Notes: generated by a model not told the origin, from the sequence alone. A stretch of 64,000 bases of DNA from Halorubrum sp. 2020YC2 (GCF_018623055.1 NZ_CP076019.1:1984001-2048000); one strand, 5' to 3'. Positions 33,095-41,764 are shown, numbered from the stretch's first letter. Made by a program: numbers and translations.

Positions 33095-33199
33095 TTTTGC
33101 GAACGAAGTGAGCAAAGTCACCGAGAGAGATTTGAACGCTATCAGTCGCGCGCAGCGAACGGCGAGCGAAGCGAGCCGTGAGCGAGCACGTCTGATTCT

Positions 33200-33222
33200 G
33201 AGTTCAAATCTCGGCCGGTGCA
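33200..33222 (+). repeat. Direct repeat of the tRNA-Gly 3' end (att-like)
   Basis: A perfect 23-nt copy of the end of tRNA-Gly (33072-33094) found 106 nt downstream of the gene. Tyrosine integrases of haloarchaeal viruses and islands commonly recombine at tRNA 3' ends, leaving such repeats at both sides of the insertion. The 105 nt between the repeats contain no gene, so this would be an empty or collapsed remnant. Confidence 0.65.
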
Positions 33223-33239
33223 CTCCTTTCAGTCGTCTC

Positions 33240-33318
33240 CGCTGCGAACACAGCCAAAGCTCCAGCTGTTCGTTATAAATAACAAACCACCGCTCAACGG
33301 TGAACACCGCCAAAGCCC
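33240..33318 (+). repeat. Repeat units of locus B (degenerate plus one good unit)
   Basis: Two units about 56 bp apart: one degenerate (ccaaagctccagctgttcg) and one complete with TATA box cgttataaataac at 33271-33283, a spacer CAACGGTGAACACCG and CCAAAGCCCCAG at 33310-33321. The spacing and motifs match the 57-bp units at loci A, C and D. The unit leads directly into the structured core. Confidence 0.7.
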
Positions 33319-33640
33319 CAGCCGCGAGGACTCGCGAGGACTCGCGCGGCTCGCTGCGCTCCTCACCCGGTCGCTCACTCCGTTCGCTCTCTCGTTGCGG
33401 TGCTTGCGTCGCCGTGCTTCGTCCTCACGGCTGCCCCTTTGAGTCCCGCCCAACTCCGCACAGCACCTCACGCCTCCCCAGCCTCGTCGGCGGTCCTCCG
33501 CTTCGCTCCGGACCGCCGACTCCCTCGCGCGTGCTGTCGCCGGCGCGAAGCGCCGGCTTCCAGAGGGACCTTCGGTCCCTCGCGGCTCGGCCGCAAGGCG
33601 GCCTCACAGGCACGCGCCGCCGCCTCGCTCGTTTATAAAT
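33319..33640 (+). ncRNA. Structured element core, locus B (candidate structured RNA)
   Basis: About 320 nt. P1 pairs 33319-33331 (CAGCCGCGAGGAC) with 33421-33433 (GTCCTCACGGCTG), one mismatch. The linker CTGCCCCTTTGAGTCCCGCC is identical to the other copies. Hairpin 33486-33520 is GTCGGCGGTCC/GGACCGCCGAC. Further hairpins are GCCGGCGC/GCGCCGGC and GAGGGACC/GGTCCCTC. The 3' end is GGCACGCGCCGCCGC followed by gtttataaat. It lies between tRNA-Gly with its att-like repeat and the phosphate permease. Expression not shown. Confidence 0.5.
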
Positions 33641-33788
33641 AGTATACACCGGATCCCATCGTCATTTAAATACCGTATCGGATTCTCTTCCGTCACTCGA
33701 AGTGCCCGCAGCGCGAGCGTCCGACGAGCGGACCCGACGGGGACGGACCCCGTCCGTTTAACAGCGCGTGCGTACTCTGTTGGCGTAT

Positions 33789-34967
33789 ATGGTCGAAATT
33801 CTTCTTTTGGTCGGGGTCGCGGTGGCGGCGTTCGTCGGATACAACATCGGCGGGGCGACGACGGGACCGGCGTTCGGGCCGGCGGTCGGCGCAGACGTGT
33901 TATCGAAGGCGGGCGCGGCGGCGCTGATGTCGGTGTTCTTCTTCGTCGGCGCGGGGACGCTGGGCCAGCGCGTGGTCACGACGCTGGGCGAGGACCTCGT
34001 CACGGGCGCGAGCGTGTTCACGCTGGAGACGAGCATCATCGTCCTCTTTTTCATCGGCGGCGCGCTGTTCATCGGCAACTTCGCCGGGGTCCCGGCGTCG
34101 ACGTCGATGACGGCGGTCGGCTCCATCGCCGGGCTGGGGATCGCGACGAACACCCTCGACTGGGCGGTGATGGGCGAGATCGCGATCTGGTGGCTCGTCG
34201 CGCCGATCATCGGGTTCTGGGTGTCGGGCGTCGTCGGGCGCTACTTCTACTCCGCGATCGACCGCTGGGTGGCGATAGAGAGCACCGATGGCGCGCTGTT
34301 CGAGTTCGACCGGTCGAAGACCATTCCGCGACCGGTCCTCGGGCCGAACACGACGCGGCGCGAGCTGACGGGCGGGATCATCGTCATCGCCATCGGCTGT
34401 CTGATGGCGTTCTCCTCGGGCACTTCGAACATCGCGAACGCCATCGCGCCGCTCGTTGCGCTCGACGGCGTGGAGATGGAGCCGATGATCCTCCTCGGGA
34501 GCGCCGCGGTCGCGGTGGGCGCGTTCACCATCGCCCGCCGGACGCTCGACACGCTCGGCAACGACATCACCGACCTCCCGCTGACGGCCGCCATCGTCGT
34601 CGCCGTCGTCTCCTCCGGGATCGTCATCAGCCTCTCGGCGGTCGGCATCCCCGCCTCGTTCGTGATCATCGCGACGATGTCGATCGTCGGGCTGGGCTGG
34701 GGGCGCGCGACGCGCACGGTGACCGTGCGACAGGGGATCAAAGGCGAGAAGGAGCCGAAGGTTTCCGTCGGCGCGCTGACGGCCGACGAGATGCCGGAGA
34801 TCGGTGAGGGCGGCGCGAGCGACATCCCCTCGGCCTCGGACCTGTTCAACCCGGGCACGAGCGCGCGCGTCGTGCTGATGCAGAACATCGTGCCGATCCT
34901 CTCGACGGTGGGCGCGCTGGTGACGTTCACCCTGCTTTTCACCTTCGTCTGGCAGGGTCAGCTCTGA
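33789..34967 (+). CDS. Inorganic phosphate transporter (PiT family)
   Basis: A 392-residue membrane protein with about ten helices. The two inverted PiT signature regions are visible: VGYNIGGATTGPAFGPAVGA near residue 15 and FSSGTSNIANAIAPLVAL near residue 215. PiT proteins import phosphate (or metal-phosphate) with a cation. Between the halves is a hydrophilic loop (RSKTIPRPVLGPNTTRREL). ATG 33789 is chosen over the GTG at 33768 because a TATA-like cgtttaac lies about 30 nt upstream, fitting a leaderless start. Confidence 0.9.
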   Translation: MVEILLLVGVAVAAFVGYNIGGATTGPAFGPAVGADVLSKAGAAALMSVFFFVGAGTLGQRVVTTLGEDLVTGASVFTLETSIIVLFFIGGALFIGNFAGVPASTSMTAVGSIAGLGIATNTLDWAVMGEIAIWWLVAPIIGFWVSGVVGRYFYSAIDRWVAIESTDGALFEFDRSKTIPRPVLGPNTTRRELTGGIIVIAIGCLMAFSSGTSNIANAIAPLVALDGVEMEPMILLGSAAVAVGAFTIARRTLDTLGNDITDLPLTAAIVVAVVSSGIVISLSAVGIPASFVIIATMSIVGLGWGRATRTVTVRQGIKGEKEPKVSVGALTADEMPEIGEGGASDIPSASDLFNPGTSARVVLMQNIVPILSTVGALVTFTLLFTFVWQGQL

Positions 34968-34976
34968 GGGGGCCGG

Positions 34977-35645
34977 TCACCGGCCGAACCGGCGCTGCCG
35001 GTTCTGGTAGTCTAACACCGCGCGGAGGTACTCTCGCCTGCGGAAGTCCCGCCAGTTCACGTCGGTGAAGTACAGCTCCGCGTACACCGACTGCCAGATG
35101 GCGAAATCGGAGAGCCGCTCGGCGCCGGTCTTGATGACCAAGTCGGGCTCTTCAGGGAACAACAGCCGGTCCGCGACGTCGTCCTCGTCGATGGCGTCGG
35201 GAGGTAACTCGCCGTCCGCGACGTCGGTCGCCAGTTCGCGGACCGCGCCGGCGAACTCCGCTTTCCCACCGAGACCGACCAAGATCCGGACCGGCGCGTC
35301 CGCGTCGCTGTCCGGCGACCGGTCGGCGTCTGGGCCGTCTTGGCCGTCGGCGGTCCCTCCCGGTGACCCGTCGGCGTCCGGCCCGCGAACCACGGTCTCC
35401 GCGGGGGCGTCGAGGCGGCGCAGCTCTCGGACCAGCGTCGGGGCGACCGCCCGGTCGAGGACGGAGACGGAGACGGTGACGCGCTCCGCGCCGTACTCGA
35501 ACGCCCAGCCGACCGACGACGACAGCGTGTCGAACGCGCCGTCGGCGAGAAGGTCGCGCTCCGTGAGGACCAAGGCGACGTGCGCCGGCGGCTCGGCGTC
35601 GTGGAGGCGGTGGCGCGTCGCGAGGTACGCGTCGTAGAGACCCAC
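34977..35645 (-). CDS. Undecaprenyl-diphosphate-synthase-like protein lacking catalytic Asp
   Basis: A 222-residue cis-prenyltransferase homologue. The C-terminal family block is clear (PDLVIKTGAERLSDFAIWQ then SVYAELYFTDVNWRDF). The N-terminal block HVALVLTERDLLADG aligns with HVAIIMDGNGRWA of UppS, but T28 replaces the catalytic Asp and the G-N-x-R-W residues are lost. The first Arg of RTGGE is Lys. An acidic low-complexity insertion lies at about 88-115. It may be a non-catalytic partner subunit, as NgBR/Nus1 is in eukaryotic cis-prenyltransferases, or have another role; a true UppS must be encoded elsewhere. Confidence 0.75.
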   Translation of the reverse strand: MGLYDAYLATRHRLHDAEPPAHVALVLTERDLLADGAFDTLSSSVGWAFEYGAERVTVSVSVLDRAVAPTLVRELRRLDAPAETVVRGPDADGSPGGTADGQDGPDADRSPDSDADAPVRILVGLGGKAEFAGAVRELATDVADGELPPDAIDEDDVADRLLFPEEPDLVIKTGAERLSDFAIWQSVYAELYFTDVNWRDFRRREYLRAVLDYQNRQRRFGR

Positions 35646-35724
35646 GTGGGAGGGATCCGGTCGAGCGTATAAAGGACTTCCCGCCGACGAGGGATTTAAT
35701 TCGCCACCGCACCTACTGGTGTCG

Positions 35725-36267
35725 ATGGCAGACAGCTACCGCGGGGTGTTCGGCGCGATCCCCTACGCGTTCCGCGCGACCGAGTCGAGGACGATGCGCG
35801 CGTACGCCGCGCTCGGCGCGCTGACGGCCGGGTTCGTCGCGCTCGTCGTCACGCTCGGACTGGTCGTCTGGATGGGCGAGACCGTCTCGGCGCAGGGGGG
35901 GACGTTCCTCTTCTCGCGGTCGCTGTTCGTGGTCGCCGGGCTCGGCGCGGTCGGACCGCTGCTCGCACCGATCCTGTTCGTCGCCCGCCGCCACCGCCGC
36001 GGCGATCGAGTCGCGGCCACGTACGACCGGTGGATGGGCGTCGCCGGCTTCCTGTTCCTCGTCTCGCTGTACCTCGGGCTGGTCATCTCGGCGCCCGAAG
36101 GGCTCCGCGACCCGAGCGGCTCAGTGATTATCAACGCGCTGTACGCGCTCCCCCAGCCGGCGGGGTTCGTCCCGCCCGTCGCGGCCGCGCTCGCGGTCTT
36201 CGCGACGCACTTCCGGCTTCGGGGGGGAGGCGACGACGAGGCGGCGGCCGGCGGCGGGGCGACGTAG
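35725..36267 (+). CDS. Haloarchaeal four-helix membrane protein
   Basis: A 180-residue membrane protein with four hydrophobic helices (about 27-50, 65-83, 104-123, 140-160) and an acidic/Gly tail (GGGDDEAAAGGGAT). The first segment SYRGVFGAIPYAFRATESR is probably an amphipathic cytoplasmic helix. I do not recognise a named family. ATG 35725 chosen; a GTG two codons upstream is the other option. It is divergent from the UppS-like gene with about 80 nt between, a tight divergent pair that may be co-regulated. Confidence 0.7.
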   Translation: MADSYRGVFGAIPYAFRATESRTMRAYAALGALTAGFVALVVTLGLVVWMGETVSAQGGTFLFSRSLFVVAGLGAVGPLLAPILFVARRHRRGDRVAATYDRWMGVAGFLFLVSLYLGLVISAPEGLRDPSGSVIINALYALPQPAGFVPPVAAALAVFATHFRLRGGGDDEAAAGGGAT

Positions 36268-36327
36268 GCGCGAATCACCGTCCGCGGCTCGAAAGCCGGA
36301 AGTCGCCCGAGCGACTACCCGAGCGCA

Positions 36328-36798
36328 ATGACCGACGAGAAGGAGAGTACGTTCCTCGTCACGCACGTCGAGAGCGACTCGGCCGTCCTGAAAGACGTCC
36401 ACGACGGACAGGTCCACACGCTGAGCTCGAACCCCGGACTCGACGTCGACGACGCCGTCGAGGCGACCGTCGCCCCCGACCCGCCGATGGAGGTCACCTA
36501 CCAGGTGATCGAGGTCGAGGAGCGTCGCCCGCTGTCGATCGAGGAGAGCCCGGAGCCGCCGACCGTCCACGAGCGCGAACTCGCCGCGGAGACGCCGACC
36601 GGAGAGCTCGCACGGGAAGAGCGCGCGGGCGTGGGCGAAATCCACGTGCTGACGCCGCCGGAGTCGGAGACGGACGCGGCGGTGGCCGACGTGATCGACG
36701 ACCGCGAGGGGACGCTCTCGCGAGCGGCCCGGTTCGGCGTGAACCGCGTCGAGGTCCGGTCGGAGCCGGGGGTCGTCGCGGTTCGATACCTCCCGTAG
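36328..36798 (+). CDS. DUF5812-like haloarchaeal protein
   Basis: A 156-residue acidic soluble protein: TFLVTHVESDSAVLKDVHDG starts a beta-rich first half, followed by a linker (SPEPPTVHERELAAE) and a second half EIHVLTPPESETDAAVADV...RFGVNRVEVRSEPGVVAVRYLP. I recall this as DUF5812, found beside secF in haloarchaea; no function is established. It precedes secF by 81 nt on the same strand. Confidence 0.7.
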   Translation: MTDEKESTFLVTHVESDSAVLKDVHDGQVHTLSSNPGLDVDDAVEATVAPDPPMEVTYQVIEVEERRPLSIEESPEPPTVHERELAAETPTGELAREERAGVGEIHVLTPPESETDAAVADVIDDREGTLSRAARFGVNRVEVRSEPGVVAVRYLP

Positions 36799-36879
36799 CG
36801 CGGGCGGACGGGGCGCCCGTCCCGCCGCCGGGTCGCCAGATAAGAAGGCTTATTCGCGCACGCGGGGGAAGCGGTGTTT

Positions 36880-37761
36880 ATGGTAGCGATCGAGGTGCCG
36901 AAAGTCAACTACACCGACTACTCGAACCGGCAGCTTGCGGCGGTGCCGCTCGCGTTTCTGGTCCTCGCGCTGGCGATCATCGGCGGGTGGTTCGTCGCCA
37001 CGGGTGCGCCGGCGAACCTCGGGCTGGAATTCACCGGCGGCGTCGAGCTACGAATCGCGGACGACGGGGGCGACGTCGAACAGCAGATCCAGACGGCCTT
37101 CGACCGGGAGCCGGACTCGGTCCGGACGATCCCCGGCGACAGCGTCGTCGTCGTCACGTTCCAGGCCGCCGAGGACGACCCCGAAGGGCTCGCGAACGAC
37201 CTCCAGGAGCAGGCGGACGCGGCGGGGTTGACCACGACCGCGGTCGACCAGGTGTCGCCCAGCTTCGCGAGCGACACCGCGCGGACCGCCCTCTTCGGCG
37301 TGGCGCTCGCGTTCCTCGGGATGAGCGTGCTCGTGTTCGCGCTGTTCCGCACGTTCGTCCCCTCGATCGCGGTCGTCGCGTCCGCGTTCTCCGACCTGGT
37401 GATCCCGGTCGCGGCGATGAACCTCCTCGGCATCCAGATGACGCTGGGGACTATCGCGGCGCTGCTGATGATCATCGGGTACAGCGTCGACTCGGACATC
37501 CTGTTGAACGACTCCGTGCTGCGCCGCACCGGCGAGTTCTACGAGTCGGTCAGCCGCGCGATGCGGACCGGGGTGACGATGACGCTCACCTCCATCGCGG
37601 CGATGGTCGTGATGGCGGTCGTCGCCTCCGTGTTCGGGGTCGGACTCCTCCGTGACATCGGGATCATCCTCTCGGTCGGGCTGTGCGCCGACCTGATGAA
37701 CACGTACCTGATGAACGTCTCGCTGCTTCGCTGGTACAAGTTCGAGGGGGTGGCGCGGTAA
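36880..37761 (+). CDS. secF: Protein-export membrane protein SecF
   Basis: A 293-residue subunit of the Sec accessory complex that uses the proton gradient to aid translocation. The first helix is followed by the family mark LGLEFTGGVELRI. Then comes a periplasmic domain (about 60-130) and five C-terminal helices with IGYSVDSDILLNDSVLRR and MRTGVTMTLTSIAAM. ATG 36880 is chosen over the GTG two codons upstream. The secD ATG overlaps its stop (TAATG). The F-then-D order is usual in archaea. Confidence 0.94.
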   Translation: MVAIEVPKVNYTDYSNRQLAAVPLAFLVLALAIIGGWFVATGAPANLGLEFTGGVELRIADDGGDVEQQIQTAFDREPDSVRTIPGDSVVVVTFQAAEDDPEGLANDLQEQADAAGLTTTAVDQVSPSFASDTARTALFGVALAFLGMSVLVFALFRTFVPSIAVVASAFSDLVIPVAAMNLLGIQMTLGTIAALLMIIGYSVDSDILLNDSVLRRTGEFYESVSRAMRTGVTMTLTSIAAMVVMAVVASVFGVGLLRDIGIILSVGLCADLMNTYLMNVSLLRWYKFEGVAR

Positions 37762-39365
37762 TGCTCGAACCGATCAAGGAGAACTGGCGGATCCTGCTGC
37801 TCGTCGTCGTCGTGATCGGGGCGTCCGTGGCGCTGTTCGCGCCCGGATTCGGTCCGGACCCGGCGCCCGGCGAGAACGCGAGCGAGGCCCGGGAAGGGAT
37901 CACGAACCTCCAGTACGGCCTCGACCTAGCCGGCGGGACGCGCGTCCGCGCGCCGCTCTCGGGGTACACCGCGACCGACGTCGCGTTCGACGGCGACGCG
38001 CCGGGGACCGTCGCGGAGGCGGTCGCGGCCGAACTCGACAACGCCTCGACGCGAGACGTCGGCGCCGTTCCCGAGGAGAGCGCGGTGGAGGTGACGGAGC
38101 CCTCGGTGACGGAGTCGCAGTTCCGGGCGGCGATGGACGCCGCCGGCTACGAGTACGGCGACGTCCGGTCGGGCGTCACGCAGGAGACGCGCGACGAGAC
38201 GATGAACGTCATCCAAGGCAAGATCAACGAGGCGGGCCTCTCGGGCGGGAGCGTCCAGCAGGTCCAGTCGCTCACCGGCGAGTACTTTATCCTCGTGGAG
38301 GTGCCCGGCGAGGGGCGACAGAACGTTATCGACCTCCTCGAAGAGCGCGGGACGGTCCGGATCGACATCGCGTACGCCGACGGGAACGGGACGGCCGTTC
38401 AGGAGGGCGCGCTGATTCAGGGCGACTTCGACGAGATCGGGACCGCGGCGCAAAGCGACCGAGGCCCGGGGGCGTACGTGCCCGTCACCGTTCGCAACAG
38501 CGACGACGACGGCCAGTCGCCGGCACACGGGTTCCAAGACGCCGTGGTTCAGCGCGGCTTCCCCGACGCGTACGAGACGCAGGCGGACCAGTGCGGGTAC
38601 AACTCCGAGACCGGCGAGATAGAGGAGGTGAACGGGGATCGGAACCCGTGTCTCCTGCTCGTCGTCGACGGCGAGGTCATCAACTCCTTCGGGATGGACT
38701 CCGGCCTCGCGGGCGACATGGGTGACGGCTCGTGGGCGGAGACCGGGCGGTTCCGGCTCACGACCGGGGAGTTCGCAGAGGCGCAGCAGATCTCGCTGAA
38801 CCTCCGCGCCGGCGCGCTCCCGGCCGACCTCGACATCAGCGGCGAGGGGACCTCCTCGTCCATCTCGGCCTCGCAGGGGGAGAACTTCCGGACGTACTCG
38901 CTCGTCATCGGCGTGCTCTCGGTGTTCGCCGTCGCCGGCATGGTGTTCCTCCGCTACCGCGAGCCGCGGGTCGCCCTGCCGATGATCGTCACGGCGCTGG
39001 CCGAGGTGTACGCCCTGCTCGGCTTCGCGGCGCTGCTCGGCTACCCGCTCGAACTCGCGGTGATCGCGGGCTTCATCGCGGTGGTCGGGACCGGCGTCGA
39101 CGACCTCGTCATCATCGCGGACCAGGTGATGAGCGAGGGCGACGTGAACTCCCGGACGGTGTTCGACTCGCGGTTCCGGCAGGCGTTCTGGGTCATCGGC
39201 GCGGCCGCGGCCACGACGATTATCGCGATGTCGCCGCTGATGGTGCTGTCGCTCGGGGACCTCTCCGGGTTCGCCATCTTCACCGTCCTCGGCGTGCTGA
39301 TCGGCGTGTTGATCACCCGGCCCGCGTACGGCGACATCCTGCGCCGCCTGCTGACGGTCAAGTAA
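37761..39365 (+). CDS. secD: Protein-export membrane protein SecD
   Basis: A 534-residue partner of SecF. After TM1 come QYGLDLAGGTRVRAPL (the D1 motif), a large extracytoplasmic domain (about 55-370) with INEAGLSGGSVQQVQ and YFILVEVPGEGRQNV, then five helices with GTGVDDLVIIADQVMSE and FWVIGAAAATTIIAM. The first base of its ATG is the last base of the secF stop codon, so translation is coupled. Ends before a gap of about 170 nt that holds the promoter of the DtxR gene. Confidence 0.94.
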   Translation: MLEPIKENWRILLLVVVVIGASVALFAPGFGPDPAPGENASEAREGITNLQYGLDLAGGTRVRAPLSGYTATDVAFDGDAPGTVAEAVAAELDNASTRDVGAVPEESAVEVTEPSVTESQFRAAMDAAGYEYGDVRSGVTQETRDETMNVIQGKINEAGLSGGSVQQVQSLTGEYFILVEVPGEGRQNVIDLLEERGTVRIDIAYADGNGTAVQEGALIQGDFDEIGTAAQSDRGPGAYVPVTVRNSDDDGQSPAHGFQDAVVQRGFPDAYETQADQCGYNSETGEIEEVNGDRNPCLLLVVDGEVINSFGMDSGLAGDMGDGSWAETGRFRLTTGEFAEAQQISLNLRAGALPADLDISGEGTSSSISASQGENFRTYSLVIGVLSVFAVAGMVFLRYREPRVALPMIVTALAEVYALLGFAALLGYPLELAVIAGFIAVVGTGVDDLVIIADQVMSEGDVNSRTVFDSRFRQAFWVIGAAAATTIIAMSPLMVLSLGDLSGFAIFTVLGVLIGVLITRPAYGDILRRLLTVK

Positions 39366-39510
39366 GCCGGGTCCGGGTCGTCGGTCGACTCCCCCGGTGT
39401 ACCCCACGATCGGTCAGTTCTCTCGCTTCTGCCGCTGTCTTTTTGATTATCTTCGTCTCGGTAGAGCCTTGGGTTGGGTTCATCAAGAGCAGGCGATCTA
39501 TCCGACAAAC

Positions 39511-39538
39511 TATTAATTTAGACCGGTCAAAAGCGGGC
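39511..39538 (+). promoter_or_regulatory. Leaderless promoter of the DtxR-family gene
   Basis: The box tattaattta at 39511-39520 is centred about 24 nt before the ATG, the spacing of leaderless haloarchaeal transcripts. Directly after it is gaccggtc (39521-39528), a perfect 8-bp palindrome at the start site, which could be an operator for the metal regulator itself. Confidence 0.45.
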
Positions 39539-40243
39539 ATGCCGACCGACGCCGTCGAAGATTATCTCAAGGCGATCTATCGGATCGAGTCCCGCGCGGG
39601 ACCCCCGGTCTCCACCTCGCAGATCGCGGAGGCGCTCGACAAGACCCCCGCGACGGTGACGAGCATGGTGGAGACGCTCTCCGACCGGGGGCTGCTCTCC
39701 CGCGAGAAGTACACGGGCGTCGAACTCACGCCGGCCGGCGAGGTGGCCGCGCTGGAGGTCGTGCGCCGACACCGGCTTATCGAGGCGTTCCTCGCGGAGC
39801 AGTTGGACTACGAGGCGACCGAGGTCCACGACGAGGCCGACGCGCTCGAACACCACGTCAGCGAGGAGTTCACCCGGCGGGTCGAACGGGTCCTCGACTA
39901 CCCCGCCGCCGACCCGCACGGCGACCCGATCCCCCCGGCGGACCTGTCGACGCCGGAGGACGCGGGAACGACGCTCGTCGCCGCGATGAAGCCCGGCGAG
40001 CGCGGCGCGGTCGCCCGCGTCAGCGACCGCGACCCGGACGTGCTGGAGTTCCTCGTCGACGCCGGGATCACCCCGGGGACGACCGTCGAGGTGGTCGACG
40101 TCACCTCCTTCGGGCTGGTCACGGTCCGGACGAGCGACGGCGACGAACACGGGCTGCCGGAGGCGGTCGCGGACCGCGTGTACGTCCGCCGCGCGGCGGA
40201 GTCGAGCGCCGCGAGCGACGGGCAGGAGGCGGGTGACGCATGA
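39539..40243 (+). CDS. DtxR/MntR-family metal-dependent regulator
   Basis: A 234-residue repressor. Residues 1-65 form the winged HTH (AVEDYLKAIYRIE, TSQIAEALDKTPATVTSMVE). Residues about 66-140 form the dimerisation/metal domain, with candidate ligands E and H in RRHRLIEAFLAEQL and EVHDEADALEHHVS. Residues about 150-225 are an SH3-like FeoA-type domain (GERGAVARVSDRD...GTTVEVVDVTSFGLVTV). The last four bases overlap the start of a GDT1-family manganese exporter gene, which strongly suggests manganese control of export. Confidence 0.9.
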   Translation: MPTDAVEDYLKAIYRIESRAGPPVSTSQIAEALDKTPATVTSMVETLSDRGLLSREKYTGVELTPAGEVAALEVVRRHRLIEAFLAEQLDYEATEVHDEADALEHHVSEEFTRRVERVLDYPAADPHGDPIPPADLSTPEDAGTTLVAAMKPGERGAVARVSDRDPDVLEFLVDAGITPGTTVEVVDVTSFGLVTVRTSDGDEHGLPEAVADRVYVRRAAESSAASDGQEAGDA

Positions 40244-40941
40244 CCGGCTACGCCGAGATCGTCGTCGTCGCGTTCGCCGCCCAGCTCGCGGTGTTACCGG
40301 GCGAGAAGGTCCAGTTGATGATCGCCGGACTGGCGACGAAGTACGACCCGAAGGTCGTCGTCGCCGCCGCCGGCTCCGCGTTCGCCGGCTGGACCGCCGT
40401 CGAGATCGCGTTCGGGCAGGCGCTCCAGTCCGCGCTGCCCCCGCTCGTGCTCAACGCCGTGACCGCGGTGCTGTTCTTCGTCTTCGCGGTCCTCCTGTAC
40501 CGGTCCGCGCCGGCCCGCGGGACGAGCGCCGAGGCGGAGCGCACGGACGGCGGGCTGGCCGCGTTCGACGACCTCTCGCTCCCGGGGCGACTCGACCGGT
40601 ACTCGGGGTCGCTCGGCGGGTTCCTGCCCATCTTCGCGCTCACCGCGACCGGCGAGTTCGGGGACAAGACCCAGCTCGTCACCATCGGGCTGGCGGTCCA
40701 GTACGGCGCGACGTCCGCCATCTGGGTCGGAGAGATGTTCGCGATCATTCCCGTGAGCCTCGCGAACGCCTACTTCTTCCACAAGTTCGCCGGCCGGGTC
40801 GACATGCGGCTCGCGCACCTCGGCTCCGCGCTGCTCTTCGCCTTCTTCGGCGCGGACACCGTGCTGTCGATCGCGACCGGCTTCTCGGTGTGGGAGACGT
40901 TCGTCGGCGCGGTCAGCGGTCTCGTCGGCGGGCTGTTCTGA
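40240..40941 (+). CDS. TMEM165/GDT1-family cation (Mn) transporter
   Basis: A 233-residue membrane protein with six helices in two repeats. The second repeat has the intact family motif ATGEFGDKTQLVTIGL (ExGDKT). The first has the degenerate VLPGEKVQLMIAGL, in which the Gly-Asp pair is lost. GDT1 proteins move Mn2+ or Ca2+ out of the cytoplasm. Translationally coupled (ATGA) to the DtxR-family regulator. Family known; substrate inferred from the regulator. Confidence 0.85.
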   Translation: MTGYAEIVVVAFAAQLAVLPGEKVQLMIAGLATKYDPKVVVAAAGSAFAGWTAVEIAFGQALQSALPPLVLNAVTAVLFFVFAVLLYRSAPARGTSAEAERTDGGLAAFDDLSLPGRLDRYSGSLGGFLPIFALTATGEFGDKTQLVTIGLAVQYGATSAIWVGEMFAIIPVSLANAYFFHKFAGRVDMRLAHLGSALLFAFFGADTVLSIATGFSVWETFVGAVSGLVGGLF

Positions 40942-40973
40942 GCCGTCCCCGGCGAGCTCGCTTCGCTCCCGTC

Positions 40974-41684
40974 TCAGAACTCGTCTAACGCCGACTGCTC
41001 GGCGGCCGCGAGCGCGTCCTCGCAGGTGCTCCAGGACTCGCGCGCGCAGTCGGGAAGCTCGCCGGTGTCGTCGACGTACGCGGCGAGAAACGAGCGCGTC
41101 GCGGGGTCGCTCGGGTAGCCGCTCCCGAGGTCGTCGTAGTCGGGATAGGCGGCGTCGATCTCGGCCATCGCGGCGTCGCGGACCGCCTTCGCGACGACGC
41201 TCGCGGCACCGACGGCGGGGTCATCGGCGTCCGCGCCGTGGGCGGCCGTCACGTCGACCGACGGGAGCGGTTCGTCCACCTCCGGAGTCCCGTCCTCGCC
41301 GTCGCTCTCGACGAACTCGCGGAGGCGCCGCGCGAACCGCTCCTCGCTGGTGTCGCCCGCGTCCGCGACGACTCGGACGGGGTCGTCGGCCTCAGGAGGG
41401 AGGTCCGCGAGCGCCGCCCGGACCGCCCGCGCCTGCCCGCGGACGGTGAGCGTGTTCATGTCGGTGTCCGGTCGGTCGATCTCGGCGGGCTCGACGCGGG
41501 CGATCCCGACGGCGACCGAGGGGTCACTCCTGAGGGCCGCGGCCATCTCCACGCGCCGCGCCGGCGCGACCCGCTTCGAGTCGTCAACGTCGGCCGGGAG
41601 GCTCGCCGGATCAGCGGCCACCGCCGCCGCGACCATCGGTCCGAGCGCGGGCCCCTTGCCGGCTTCGTCGACGCCGAGGTACAC
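40974..41684 (-). CDS. rnhB: Ribonuclease HII
   Basis: A 236-residue RNase HII, which cuts RNA in RNA-DNA hybrids. The catalytic start GVDEAGKGPALGP supplies D and E. The second Asp lies in VVADAGDTSE. The late block is GAASVVAKAVRDAAM followed by GSGYPSDPATRSFL, the family's C-terminal mark. A haloarchaeal acidic insertion is at about 125-145. It is convergent with the GDT1 gene and upstream of nothing in the same operon. Confidence 0.93.
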   Translation of the reverse strand: MYLGVDEAGKGPALGPMVAAAVAADPASLPADVDDSKRVAPARRVEMAAALRSDPSVAVGIARVEPAEIDRPDTDMNTLTVRGQARAVRAALADLPPEADDPVRVVADAGDTSEERFARRLREFVESDGEDGTPEVDEPLPSVDVTAAHGADADDPAVGAASVVAKAVRDAAMAEIDAAYPDYDDLGSGYPSDPATRSFLAAYVDDTGELPDCARESWSTCEDALAAAEQSALDEF

Positions 41685-41764
41685 GCGTCGGTAGTGGGGA
41701 AGCGAGGGGAAATACCTTCAGAAAGGCTCCGACGGAGCCGTCGGGCGACGGCGTCGCGTCGGCG

